DNA of 64,000 nt from Flavobacteriales bacterium (GTDB lineage Bacteria > Bacteroidota > Bacteroidia > Flavobacteriales_G > Salibacteraceae), in contig JABJJW010000009.1 in assembly GCA_018660685.1 (NCBI GenBank), positions 1-64,000 on the forward strand, written 5' to 3'. The translations under genes and the position numbers were made by a program. Positions within the stretch are counted from its first letter, which is position 1. Every line of letters starts with the position of its first letter. The notes below the pieces were generated by a model, which made no database searches, was not told the origin of the DNA, and was given only the letters and a program-made list of their open reading frames with translations. Below are positions 54,390 through 62,360 of this stretch, piece after piece.

Positions 54390-55882
54390 TACAGTTTTAT
54401 CCCCACCTTTTTCAAACTCAGCAAAACCATTTCTTTAAGATCCTCTGAAAATCGCATCCGCATCACGATAAAAACAAACATTACCAAGATTAGAGCTGAT
54501 CTCATTACAATATTGATCAAGGGATAGTCAAACTCGATTGGCACGAGCCATGCGACAAAGAAGATCAAACTCAACCAAATGAGTGCGTACAGATTATCCA
54601 CTTTGAATGGCTGCATTTTCAGCTTAACCCAAACGAATAGAAAGAGTAACAAATTGTTGGATAGAATGGAAATTGAAGTGGCCAGTGCAGCGCCAGTAAT
54701 ACCATAAATGGGTATGAAGTAGAGGTTTGTAATTATTGCTGTAACGACCAACAGCAAACGGATTGCCAATGAGTATCGATAATGATCCGAGACAAGCAGG
54801 ATTTCATTGTTTATACCGGTTGCAGAGCTAAATATCTTGGCCAATCCAATAAAGAAAACGACCCAAACTCCCTGTCTAAACACATCCCCATTTGGTATAA
54901 GGTCGAAGAGGTCTTGAATATTCAACCAAACGAGCGTAAAAATCAATCCTGAGGCTATGAATTGGTTCAAGCTAGTCCTGTGGTAGATGTCTCGAATGTT
55001 GGCCATGTTCCCATTTTTCCAAGAATTAGAAATTACAGGAACGGATATCTGTGTAATTGATTTCCGAGGAAGTTCGATGACATTTCCCAGGGCTAATGCA
55101 ATGGCGTAAATACCTGTCGCGCCAAGACCAGCCAATGAACTAATCATCCAGCTGTCAATTTTTATAATCATTGAGCCTGAGAGAACGTTGAGAATTGCGA
55201 ACAGACCATAAGAAAAGACCTCTCTGCGCTTCTCTTTATCGATAGCCTTGAAATTGGAATTAATGCGAACGGTGTTTCGACTCAAATACGATATGATCAT
55301 CGAAATGAATACTAGCGCGTAGGTTAGTATAAAGAGATAGACCAACCATTGCACGCCAAGATCGAGGTAGAAATAGACCAGGACCGTCGTGATGTAGCCA
55401 AGGCGAAGAAAAATTGACTCATAGAAATTGGAAATAGTGATGTTAAACTCTGAACGGAAATACGCTCGAATCAACTTCGCACCACTGATCATGAAAATGA
55501 GTGCAGGCAGCCAATCGATGTATTCTACAAGCAAAGGCGAGTTAGACGCCACCGTGCTTATTAGAAACGGTTTCAAGATATAAAACACGCCCAATCCAAG
55601 GACTGCTCCTAGACCTGGGATGAGCATTGAAAGCAGTTGAAAGGCACCCAACTGGTCAGGAGAGTTTTTAAAGTAGGGATGATACTTTACGTAGGTGTTT
55701 TGCACACCGAGCAGCATAAACGGAACAATGATACCGGACAAGTCAAGCAAGACCCGAATTAGGCCGATTTCTTCCGTAGCCAGATACTTTGGATAAACGA
55801 AAAGTGAGAGGACAAATCCAAGTACAATACCCAGATAAATCACCACGCTGCTTAATGCTCCCTCTCTACGTATTATTCCCAT
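54389..55882 (-). CDS. Oligosaccharide flippase (Wzx/MATE-like)
   Basis: The 497 residues form about 12-14 membrane helices of the polysaccharide-transport (MVF) superfamily. It moves a lipid-linked glycan across the inner membrane. Motifs are weak, but the N-terminal GALSSVVIYLGIVLGF and the charge pattern fit. One base separates it from the deacetylase stop. No Wzy polymerase or Wza/Wzc export genes are in the window. Confidence 0.9.
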   Translation of the reverse strand: MGIIRREGALSSVVIYLGIVLGFVLSLFVYPKYLATEEIGLIRVLLDLSGIIVPFMLLGVQNTYVKYHPYFKNSPDQLGAFQLLSMLIPGLGAVLGLGVFYILKPFLISTVASNSPLLVEYIDWLPALIFMISGAKLIRAYFRSEFNITISNFYESIFLRLGYITTVLVYFYLDLGVQWLVYLFILTYALVFISMIISYLSRNTVRINSNFKAIDKEKRREVFSYGLFAILNVLSGSMIIKIDSWMISSLAGLGATGIYAIALALGNVIELPRKSITQISVPVISNSWKNGNMANIRDIYHRTSLNQFIASGLIFTLVWLNIQDLFDLIPNGDVFRQGVWVVFFIGLAKIFSSATGINNEILLVSDHYRYSLAIRLLLVVTAIITNLYFIPIYGITGAALATSISILSNNLLLFLFVWVKLKMQPFKVDNLYALIWLSLIFFVAWLVPIEFDYPLINIVMRSALILVMFVFIVMRMRFSEDLKEMVLLSLKKVGIKL

Positions 55883-55883
55883 T

Positions 55884-57149
55884 TTACTTGGATGCGTATT
55901 GCTGGAAAATTTCTTCCTGATTAATTGGTCGTATATCGTTATTCCTACAGAAATCTAACATCGCCCGATATACTTCGAGGTAACCGTCAAACTTCATGTT
56001 TGTGAAATATTTATTGTGCCATAAAACAGAGATGATCGCGTCCTCTTTATGCTTGTCCAAAAGCTCAACCAAGGTAGTTTGCAAACCTGATAAGTCCTGT
56101 TTCCTATACGTCCAGTTGCTTGTATCCATTACCATAAGCGGAACATGCAATGCCCTACATTGTTCTCCTCGATTGATGTCAAATGGTCGAATCGGAAGTG
56201 CGTAGTTATTTCTTAAACCAAATTCTTCCGCAAAGCCAAGAGAGAAATCAATCTCGAGAGGACTGGCGTCAACTTTTGAAAAATGCTCCGGAATTTGAAG
56301 CCTTAGGTAATGGTTCCTATTAGAAATTGTTTTGAATGGAAGAGCTTCTAATTCCGTTGAAAAGCTCTCAGAATTCACTGATTTATGGAGTCCTTGATGA
56401 AAACCGCGAGAGGCAATTTTTTGAATAATTGATTGAGTTCTCGAACTTGAGATTTGATAATCCCCGTTGCTGAGTGTTCTATTTTTTAGCGGCGTGGGAC
56501 GATTATTGGCGATCCAGAAGAACGTGCTTTTCAAATCATACTCATCATTAATGTCCATCATCTGATCCATGTTCATCCATCTGGGATTTCGCATGATTTC
56601 ACTCCACACGATTTGAAGCAGCCAATCCAATCGCCCCTTCTTCAAGGCGTAAAACCCATCTTTCGTGAAACTTCCATACAGACTATCGTTATCATGAGAC
56701 ACGAAAAGACGGGAAGGCTTGGTACCGACTTTTTTTGAATACTGTTCTTCAACAAATTCTCTGAATAGGTTGAGCACCTGATTCTCGGTGCAAACACCAA
56801 AGCGTGCTTGATAACTCTTCGCAAAAGGAAATCTTCCAAGATCGTCTTGGTCCACGGCTCCAACTTCTTGGAAGTAGTTGAGCATGTAAACGATGGTTGA
56901 AAGCCGGTCTATTGTGTCGTCTTCCCGATTTACGAAACCGTTTTCTCCTAAAATTTCATGATGAGAAAAACTGCGTTTCGAAAAATTATCATTGAAGCTA
57001 GATGAAACGAGATAGTTTCCAGATTCTGGGGTCAAGCCTACCTCCAAAGCATCCAATTCAACCGAATGATTTGCATTCAGCTGGTTGAGGCTCACTTCTA
57101 TAGCCTTTGAAAAGGCAGGATCAATTCGAGAATCAAATGATAGTTTCAA
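55884..57149 (-). CDS. NodB-like polysaccharide deacetylase family protein
   Basis: The 421-residue product has an N-terminal extension (about 1-130) and a NodB-type barrel: motif 1 variant FVSHDNDSLYG, motif 2 variant FHQGLHKS and LEIDFSLGFAEEFGLRNN...PF, as seen in Bacteroidota surface-polysaccharide loci. The canonical TFDD is altered, but His and Asp remain, so deacetylase activity is plausible and not certain. Its TTG start overlaps the ATP-grasp stop in TTGA. Confidence 0.82.
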   Translation of the reverse strand: MKLSFDSRIDPAFSKAIEVSLNQLNANHSVELDALEVGLTPESGNYLVSSSFNDNFSKRSFSHHEILGENGFVNREDDTIDRLSTIVYMLNYFQEVGAVDQDDLGRFPFAKSYQARFGVCTENQVLNLFREFVEEQYSKKVGTKPSRLFVSHDNDSLYGSFTKDGFYALKKGRLDWLLQIVWSEIMRNPRWMNMDQMMDINDEYDLKSTFFWIANNRPTPLKNRTLSNGDYQISSSRTQSIIQKIASRGFHQGLHKSVNSESFSTELEALPFKTISNRNHYLRLQIPEHFSKVDASPLEIDFSLGFAEEFGLRNNYALPIRPFDINRGEQCRALHVPLMVMDTSNWTYRKQDLSGLQTTLVELLDKHKEDAIISVLWHNKYFTNMKFDGYLEVYRAMLDFCRNNDIRPINQEEIFQQYASK

Positions 57150-58327
57150 TGAATGTCGACCTTTCTATTCTTACCGAGTACCAATTGTACTATTCGCAAA
57201 GGAAGTTCATAAATCATATAAATCACCCATGGCATGATGTCCTTGGAATCAAAGAATGCGTGAGCTTCAGAAGCAAGGCTCGATCGGACCATCGACCTCA
57301 GGCTCACATTCCGATTGAGAATGAAATTGTAGATGAAGTCCTCCACGAAATAATACCATTCACCTTGGTCAATCTTGTTGAGTTGAGGCGACGATGGTTT
57401 TTCTCCCCTCGCTGCGTCCAAAGTAATCATGGGAAGGTTGACACCAGCGTACTGAGCGAGCGAATGCCAGCTCCAAGATCTTGGATTCATTTCGATGACA
57501 TAAAAGTCATCTTCATACTTTTTGTACTCAATTTGAGCAATGCCTGAGTAGTTGAGCTCAGAAATGATCTTCTCGGAATAATCAACTAGCTTTTGGTCAA
57601 AAACGATTTCAGCCAGAGTCGCTTGACCTGCCTTAGGCGGGTATTGTCTCACCTTTCTTCCGGTGAAGCACCCCAACAATTTCCCATCCCAAGCTGCAAT
57701 ACCAGCAGTGAAGAGCTCGTCATCTCCCCCAGGAATGAATTCCTGAAGGATGTAAGGTGACAATTTAGACTCCAATTCCGCAATGAACTTGCTTGCTACC
57801 TGAGCGTTCTCGCAGAGTTTGACTTTGAATAATCCTTTCGAAAGGTTGTCGGTTGCTCTTCTGTTGTCTGGCTTAATGATAACCGGCCATGTAACCGTTC
57901 CATTTTCAACATCACTTTTCGAAAACTGCTTCGGCTGTGGAATGCTTATGTGATTTACGAAATCCGCAAACTGGAGCTTGTTCGAAATCTTATTTAGTAC
58001 CGTGACATCCGTTTCGTAAAGTGCTTTAAAGTCTGATAAGAGACTTTGATTCTCTGCAAGAAGCTGAACGTACTCATCATTTACAGGAAGTAGATATAGA
58101 TCATCATCTGAAAAATCAGATGCAATTTGAACAAGGCCTTGAACCAGTGCTTTGGGGTCCTTCCCTGGTTTGGGAAATTTGTATCGTTTGTATACGTACT
58201 TAGAATATTGGCCTGCCTTAGCCCAATGATGATCCACGGCAATAACTTTGCATCCAGCTTTCCCTAAGGATCGGATAGACGCTAAGCCGTTTCGGTTACA
58301 GTCTATTATGACAACTGTTGGCTTCAT
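57146..58327 (-). CDS. ATP-grasp carboxylate-amine ligase
   Basis: The 393-residue protein begins with a Rossmann-like part (VVIIDCNRNGLASIRSLG), followed by an ATP-grasp domain: WPVIIKPDNRRAT, YILQEFIPGGDDELF, and metal ligands in YVIEMNPRSW. Such enzymes activate a carboxylate as acyl phosphate and join it to an amine. The C-terminal part (from about 330) is hydrophobic and may associate with the membrane. It follows the histidine phosphatase with no spacing and overlaps the deacetylase gene, so its substrate is probably made by the ComA-like enzyme and phosphatase. Confidence 0.88.
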   Translation of the reverse strand: MKPTVVIIDCNRNGLASIRSLGKAGCKVIAVDHHWAKAGQYSKYVYKRYKFPKPGKDPKALVQGLVQIASDFSDDDLYLLPVNDEYVQLLAENQSLLSDFKALYETDVTVLNKISNKLQFADFVNHISIPQPKQFSKSDVENGTVTWPVIIKPDNRRATDNLSKGLFKVKLCENAQVASKFIAELESKLSPYILQEFIPGGDDELFTAGIAAWDGKLLGCFTGRKVRQYPPKAGQATLAEIVFDQKLVDYSEKIISELNYSGIAQIEYKKYEDDFYVIEMNPRSWSWHSLAQYAGVNLPMITLDAARGEKPSSPQLNKIDQGEWYYFVEDFIYNFILNRNVSLRSMVRSSLASEAHAFFDSKDIMPWVIYMIYELPLRIVQLVLGKNRKVDIH

Positions 58328-58855
58328 TTAATCCACTTGCATCGTGATCAATTTCCCATTCTCCACAATGCGTTCGTTCATCCCTGTAAGAGATCCTGAG
58401 TTTATGATTGAGATCAATCCCCGAATGAATGCACCATGGGAAACGATCAAAATGATCGGATTCATTTCATACTTCTCTAAAAAAAGCCTAATTCTTATCT
58501 CCAGTTGTTCAAACTCTCCTTTCAGATCACTAGCCAAAGGATCACCCAACCATGAATCTGACATCTCATCCAACATTTGAGTTTTTGGCAACCCTTCAAA
58601 TCTTCCAAAACTCATTTCGCTGACGAGGGGTTCGATGGAATAGTCCAAGCCTAATCGATCAGCAGTTTGTACCGCTCTTTTTAGTGGACTGACCAAAACC
58701 AAATCTGGTTTTACCTGTTCTAGCTCATCTGAAATACTTGCAATTAAGCTGTTATTCAAGGCATCCGACTCAAGCAGTTCGATGTCGGTGAGTCCTTGCA
58801 TCAAACCCTCATCGTTCCAAGATGTTCTTAAATGCCTAATGGCGTGGATGGTCAT
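58328..58855 (-). CDS. Histidine phosphatase family protein
   Basis: The 175-residue phosphatase has the catalytic His in IRHLRTSWN (residue 8; the usual RHG is RHL here), the middle acid in SEMSFGRFEGL and the second His in VSHGAFIRG. The family removes phosphate from small metabolites. It is locked between the ComA-like gene (TAATG overlap) and the ATP-grasp gene (0 bp), so phospho-sulfolactate or a related compound is the natural guess for its substrate, replacing the unrelated ComB. Confidence 0.9.
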   Translation of the reverse strand: MTIHAIRHLRTSWNDEGLMQGLTDIELLESDALNNSLIASISDELEQVKPDLVLVSPLKRAVQTADRLGLDYSIEPLVSEMSFGRFEGLPKTQMLDEMSDSWLGDPLASDLKGEFEQLEIRIRLFLEKYEMNPIILIVSHGAFIRGLISIINSGSLTGMNERIVENGKLITMQVD

Positions 58856-59595
58856 TATTTCAGGAAGAAGGTTTCGCTTCTCAGTCCTTGACGTTGGGCT
58901 TCAAGCAATGCAAGGTCTAGAGGGTTTACATTACCAAGGTTCACATTGGGTCCAACTTCGTTGATGAAATACATCTGAAGTGATGTAGCCGGTGCTTCAA
59001 AGATCAAGCGCTCTGGATCAGTTTGACTAATAATATCCGCTACAAGCCCAGTTCTTAGTTCTCCACTCGGTCTATAAATACCCGCTGTTCCACTATCCCT
59101 TCCCTCCGTAATTACATATTCCGCTCCTACCTCAAAAAGCATGTTGATTTCTTTGATCCACTCAGATGGAGGCATCACTTTCTCTTTGTCCTTTGACCCA
59201 ACCTCGGATAAAACTGTAAACTCAGACTTCAGATCATCTACCATTCTGCAGCGATCATCTATAGAAATATCCACTGTTCCGGTCGAGATTTCCAACATGT
59301 CAATTTTGTGCTTTCTTAAAAAATCTAGGTATTCGTTGAACTTATTTTGAGCGTAAAACTTCTCAAATAGAGTTCCTCCGAAATAGACCTGAATATCATG
59401 CTTGCGGTAGAGTTCGATTTTGGCATCCAAATTCGGAAGAATGTAAGCCACACCGACACCCAGCTTTGCCACATCTAAGAATATTCCGTAGTCCTCGAGA
59501 ACATTGGCAAGCTCTCCAGTACTTAACCTCGTGTCGTTGACAGCAGTAATTCCTGTCTTCCTTGGTTTTACTGTCCTGACCGGTGTATCTAGCAT
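58855..59595 (-). CDS. Phosphosulfolactate synthase family protein (ComA-like)
   Basis: ComA joins sulfite to phosphoenolpyruvate, giving (R)-phosphosulfolactate. The product shows the family layout: KPRKTGITAVND at the start, FLDVAKLGVGVAY, YFGGTLFEK, MLEISTGT, SEVGSK, the YVITEGRDSG segment, and the ending NLGNVNPLDLALLEAQRQGLR. From ATG 59595 it has 246 residues, which suits the family; the ORF extends to a TTG at 59646 (263 aa). It heads a six-gene coupled operon and is divergent from the PLP-enzyme operon. Whether sulfite is the true nucleophile cannot be read from sequence, since paralogues of unknown activity exist. Confidence 0.88.
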   Translation of the reverse strand: MLDTPVRTVKPRKTGITAVNDTRLSTGELANVLEDYGIFLDVAKLGVGVAYILPNLDAKIELYRKHDIQVYFGGTLFEKFYAQNKFNEYLDFLRKHKIDMLEISTGTVDISIDDRCRMVDDLKSEFTVLSEVGSKDKEKVMPPSEWIKEINMLFEVGAEYVITEGRDSGTAGIYRPSGELRTGLVADIISQTDPERLIFEAPATSLQMYFINEVGPNVNLGNVNPLDLALLEAQRQGLRSETFFLK

Positions 59596-59703
59596 GATTA
59601 AGCGTTTTGACAAATATCCGAATAATCCAGCTCCAAACGTGCTCAAAACAGTTAACTCAGATGAAAAATGATTGGGTATTTATAGGTTACTTTGCACCAT
59701 AGT
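59596..59703. other. Divergent promoter region of the two accessory operons
   Basis: These 108 bp separate the ComA-like start from the PLP-enzyme start. On the plus strand TTACTTTG (about 59688-59695) is one mismatch from TAnnTTTG. On the minus strand TTTG and TATTTG lie about 18 bp apart upstream of ATG 59595. Shared control of both operons is likely, but no operator is obvious. Confidence 0.35.
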
Positions 59704-61110
59704 ATGGAAACAGCTACCCGAAAAATGACTTTCGAAGAGGCGTTAGTGTCTGGTGGGGATGAACGTCTAGATTTGGATGAAAATGGGTTAAACAAATACT
59801 TCGTCAATCCAACCCAAGGCTCAGGAGTGTTCAATCGAGGGTCTTGCACTTGTTCATTCATAACGGAGGATGCAAAAATTCCTACCCATTCACTTTACGA
59901 AAAGCTTAATCAAAATCCAGACTACTCGGAGCTATACGAATCTCTGAGTTTAAGAATCAAGTCTGCGTTGGAGGAAGGCACCGAACCTTTCGAAGTTTAC
60001 TTGGCGCCAAGCGGCAGTGACCTTTGTTATTTTCCGCTGCTCTTTTCAGCGACCATTCAACCTGAAAAGCCTATTCTAAATGTAGTCACTTGCCCTGAGG
60101 AGTTAGGGTCGGGTTCTGTCCTTGCCTACAAAGGGAATTTTTTCTCCCAGAAAACTCAAATAGAGAAAGTGGAATTATCTGAGCCACTCAATAAGAGTAT
60201 TCCAATTGAGTTCATCTCTTTTCCAGCCCGTGATGAACATGGGGTCATCCTCGATCACAATGAACAAATCATTGAATGCATCACTGAACACCAAGAATCT
60301 CACAACGTAATCGTGAACTTGGTGATTGGGTCTAAGTCTGGAATTGAAGACAACCTATCCATAGTTGAAGAATGTCAGCACCTGAATGTTAAGTGGGTCG
60401 TAGACATCTGTCAGTTGAGGGTTTCAAGAGCTCTTATTCAGAGGCTACTGGCACTCAATTGCAGTCTTTTGGTGACGGGGTCAAAATTCTATCAAAGCCC
60501 TCCATTCTGCGGTGCGTTAATCGTACCCGGCAGTCTTCAAAAACAAATTGACGCATCAACTGCGGATCCAGAGGTGACCAAAGGGTTTGATCGTGTTTTC
60601 ACTTGCTTCGACTTTCCAAAGAATTCGATTTATAGACCGTACTTCCAAGAAAAGGGAAATCATGGACTCTTGCTTCGTTGGGAAGCTGCCCTGTATGAAT
60701 TTGAGGCTATTTCTGCCTACACGGAGAGTGAGGTTATTCGAATAGTTTCCAAATGGAACATTACTATTCAAGACCATATGATCTCTCGGCCAGATGTCTT
60801 TGAGCTCATGAGTGATCAGGACAAAACCAATAAGTCTATTATCTCCTTCCGAATTAAAAAAGAAGGAATTTATCTCAGTCATGAGGAATTAAAAAGCTTG
60901 TACAAGCGGCTTTGCCTCGAAGGCAGTAAATGGATGCCCCAATATGACACTGTCACAATTGGCCAACCGGTGGCATACACATCTGGTTCGTTCCTCCGAG
61001 TGGCCTTAGGATCATTCAATGTTCGTCAATTGATGAGCAAGGACGTTAATCTTGACGAAGACATACAAATCTTAGAGACTTTGGAGGCCATCCTACACGA
61101 GTCCGCTTAA
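59704..61110 (+). CDS. PLP-dependent enzyme, fold type I (aminotransferase class V-like)
   Basis: The 468-residue protein has the fold-type I layout. The Asp that contacts the pyridine nitrogen is in KWVVDICQLR, and the Schiff-base lysine appears to be in LLVTGSKFYQSPPFCGALIVP (short motif TGSKFYQ). The family is diverged: I cannot tell aminotransferase from desulfurase, lyase or decarboxylase. From ATG 59704 it overlaps the next gene in TAATG. Its place beside a PLP decarboxylase and an Asn-synthetase-like protein suggests amino-acid building-block synthesis. Confidence 0.75.
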   Translation: METATRKMTFEEALVSGGDERLDLDENGLNKYFVNPTQGSGVFNRGSCTCSFITEDAKIPTHSLYEKLNQNPDYSELYESLSLRIKSALEEGTEPFEVYLAPSGSDLCYFPLLFSATIQPEKPILNVVTCPEELGSGSVLAYKGNFFSQKTQIEKVELSEPLNKSIPIEFISFPARDEHGVILDHNEQIIECITEHQESHNVIVNLVIGSKSGIEDNLSIVEECQHLNVKWVVDICQLRVSRALIQRLLALNCSLLVTGSKFYQSPPFCGALIVPGSLQKQIDASTADPEVTKGFDRVFTCFDFPKNSIYRPYFQEKGNHGLLLRWEAALYEFEAISAYTESEVIRIVSKWNITIQDHMISRPDVFELMSDQDKTNKSIISFRIKKEGIYLSHEELKSLYKRLCLEGSKWMPQYDTVTIGQPVAYTSGSFLRVALGSFNVRQLMSKDVNLDEDIQILETLEAILHESA

Positions 61111-62345
61111 TGCGACTTCAATCAAATAGAGCATTAGAGCTATTCAACACAGCGCAGTCCGATGGATTGATCGAAGAATTGGATACAACCATCATTTTCT
61201 ATGACTTGGACATTCTTGAGCAGAGATTGAAAACTGTCCGCTCTGCATTTGGTCCTAGTTATAAACATAGTGTTGCGATCAAGTCGAACCCTTTGTCGAA
61301 GGTCCTTGAATACATCAGCAAAAATGAGAATGGATTAGAAGCGGCATCGTTCGAAGAGCTCTGTCTCGCCAATAATCAAGAACCTTCGTTTACGGTCTGG
61401 GATAGTCCGGTAAAAACGAAGGCAGAAATCATCGAAGCGGAAAAAATGGGTGGCGTACTGATCAACGCTGACAGCCTCGATGAACTTGAGTTGATTCTGG
61501 CACATACGGCTCAGTCAAAAATTGGACTAAGGATCAATCCGCAAGTGAATACAGGTAGCCATGGCTCCATGAGTGTGTCAGGTCAATATTCCAAGTTCGG
61601 TGAACCCATTGCGAATCGCGCCTCCATCATCGAAGCGATTTTAAGGCACCCCAAAAGAATAACGGCTCTACACGTCCATTCCAGCTCGCAAACAACCGAT
61701 TACGATCGACTTTGCAATGCCATTCGTTCTGTTGTGGATTTAGCCAATGAAATCAATCAAGTCTCTGCTGCTCAGATCGAGACCATTGACATAGGTGGTG
61801 GATTTCCCGTAAGCTATGAAGCCGCAAGGGATTTCGACATCGCAGACTATGCTGAAAAGTTAAAAGAAACCTGCCCTGAGCTCTGGAATGGAACGTATCA
61901 GGGAATCACCGAGTTTGGAAGATATTACCATGCCAATGCTGGTTTCACAGCAACCCGCATCGAAGGCTCAAAAGGAGATTCCGAGAATCAAACAATCATT
62001 ACGCATGCTGGTGCAGACCTCTTTTTGAGAGAGGCGTACAATCCTGGGGTGTGGCCTCATGAGTATTCCGTGATAAGAGCTGGTAACGAGGTTAAACAAA
62101 CGTTGATCAGAACAGACATTGGCGGTCCGCTATGTTTCGGAGGAGATTACATTCAAAAAGAAGTTCTGCTTCCAAAATGCCAGCAAGGCGACTGGTTATT
62201 TGTGCTCGATACTGGGGCAAATTCATTTGCGCTTTGGTCACGACATTGCAGCAGGTCTTTTCCAAAGGTCATTGGGTTCGATGGAAAAGCTCAAATATTC
62301 AAAAAGCGCGAATCCATTGAATCTATAATTGGGTTTTGGTCTTAA
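61110..62345 (+). CDS. PLP-dependent decarboxylase, fold type III (LysA/ornithine decarboxylase-like)
   Basis: The 411-residue enzyme shows the PLP lysine in HSVAIKSNP, the glycine loop TIDIGGGFP, and near the C-terminus IGGPLCFGGDY with the acid-active Cys and Asp, then DTGANSFALWSRH. The family decarboxylates diaminopimelate, ornithine, arginine, lysine or carboxynorspermidine. The specificity loop does not match one of these clearly. Neighbours make a housekeeping LysA role unlikely; decarboxylation of a pathway-specific amino acid is favoured. Confidence 0.85.
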   Translation: MRLQSNRALELFNTAQSDGLIEELDTTIIFYDLDILEQRLKTVRSAFGPSYKHSVAIKSNPLSKVLEYISKNENGLEAASFEELCLANNQEPSFTVWDSPVKTKAEIIEAEKMGGVLINADSLDELELILAHTAQSKIGLRINPQVNTGSHGSMSVSGQYSKFGEPIANRASIIEAILRHPKRITALHVHSSSQTTDYDRLCNAIRSVVDLANEINQVSAAQIETIDIGGGFPVSYEAARDFDIADYAEKLKETCPELWNGTYQGITEFGRYYHANAGFTATRIEGSKGDSENQTIITHAGADLFLREAYNPGVWPHEYSVIRAGNEVKQTLIRTDIGGPLCFGGDYIQKEVLLPKCQQGDWLFVLDTGANSFALWSRHCSRSFPKVIGFDGKAQIFKKRESIESIIGFWS

Positions 62346-62360
62346 ACTCTTCAGGTTGAA

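Noticed and set aside
57107-57547. 146-aa plus-strand ORF
   Set aside because: Antisense to the ATP-grasp gene; no motif or start signal.
61110-62345. Housekeeping lysA (diaminopimelate decarboxylase)
   Set aside because: Fold III motifs are present, but the specificity region is not clearly LysA and the gene is locked into an accessory operon; I keep a family-level call.
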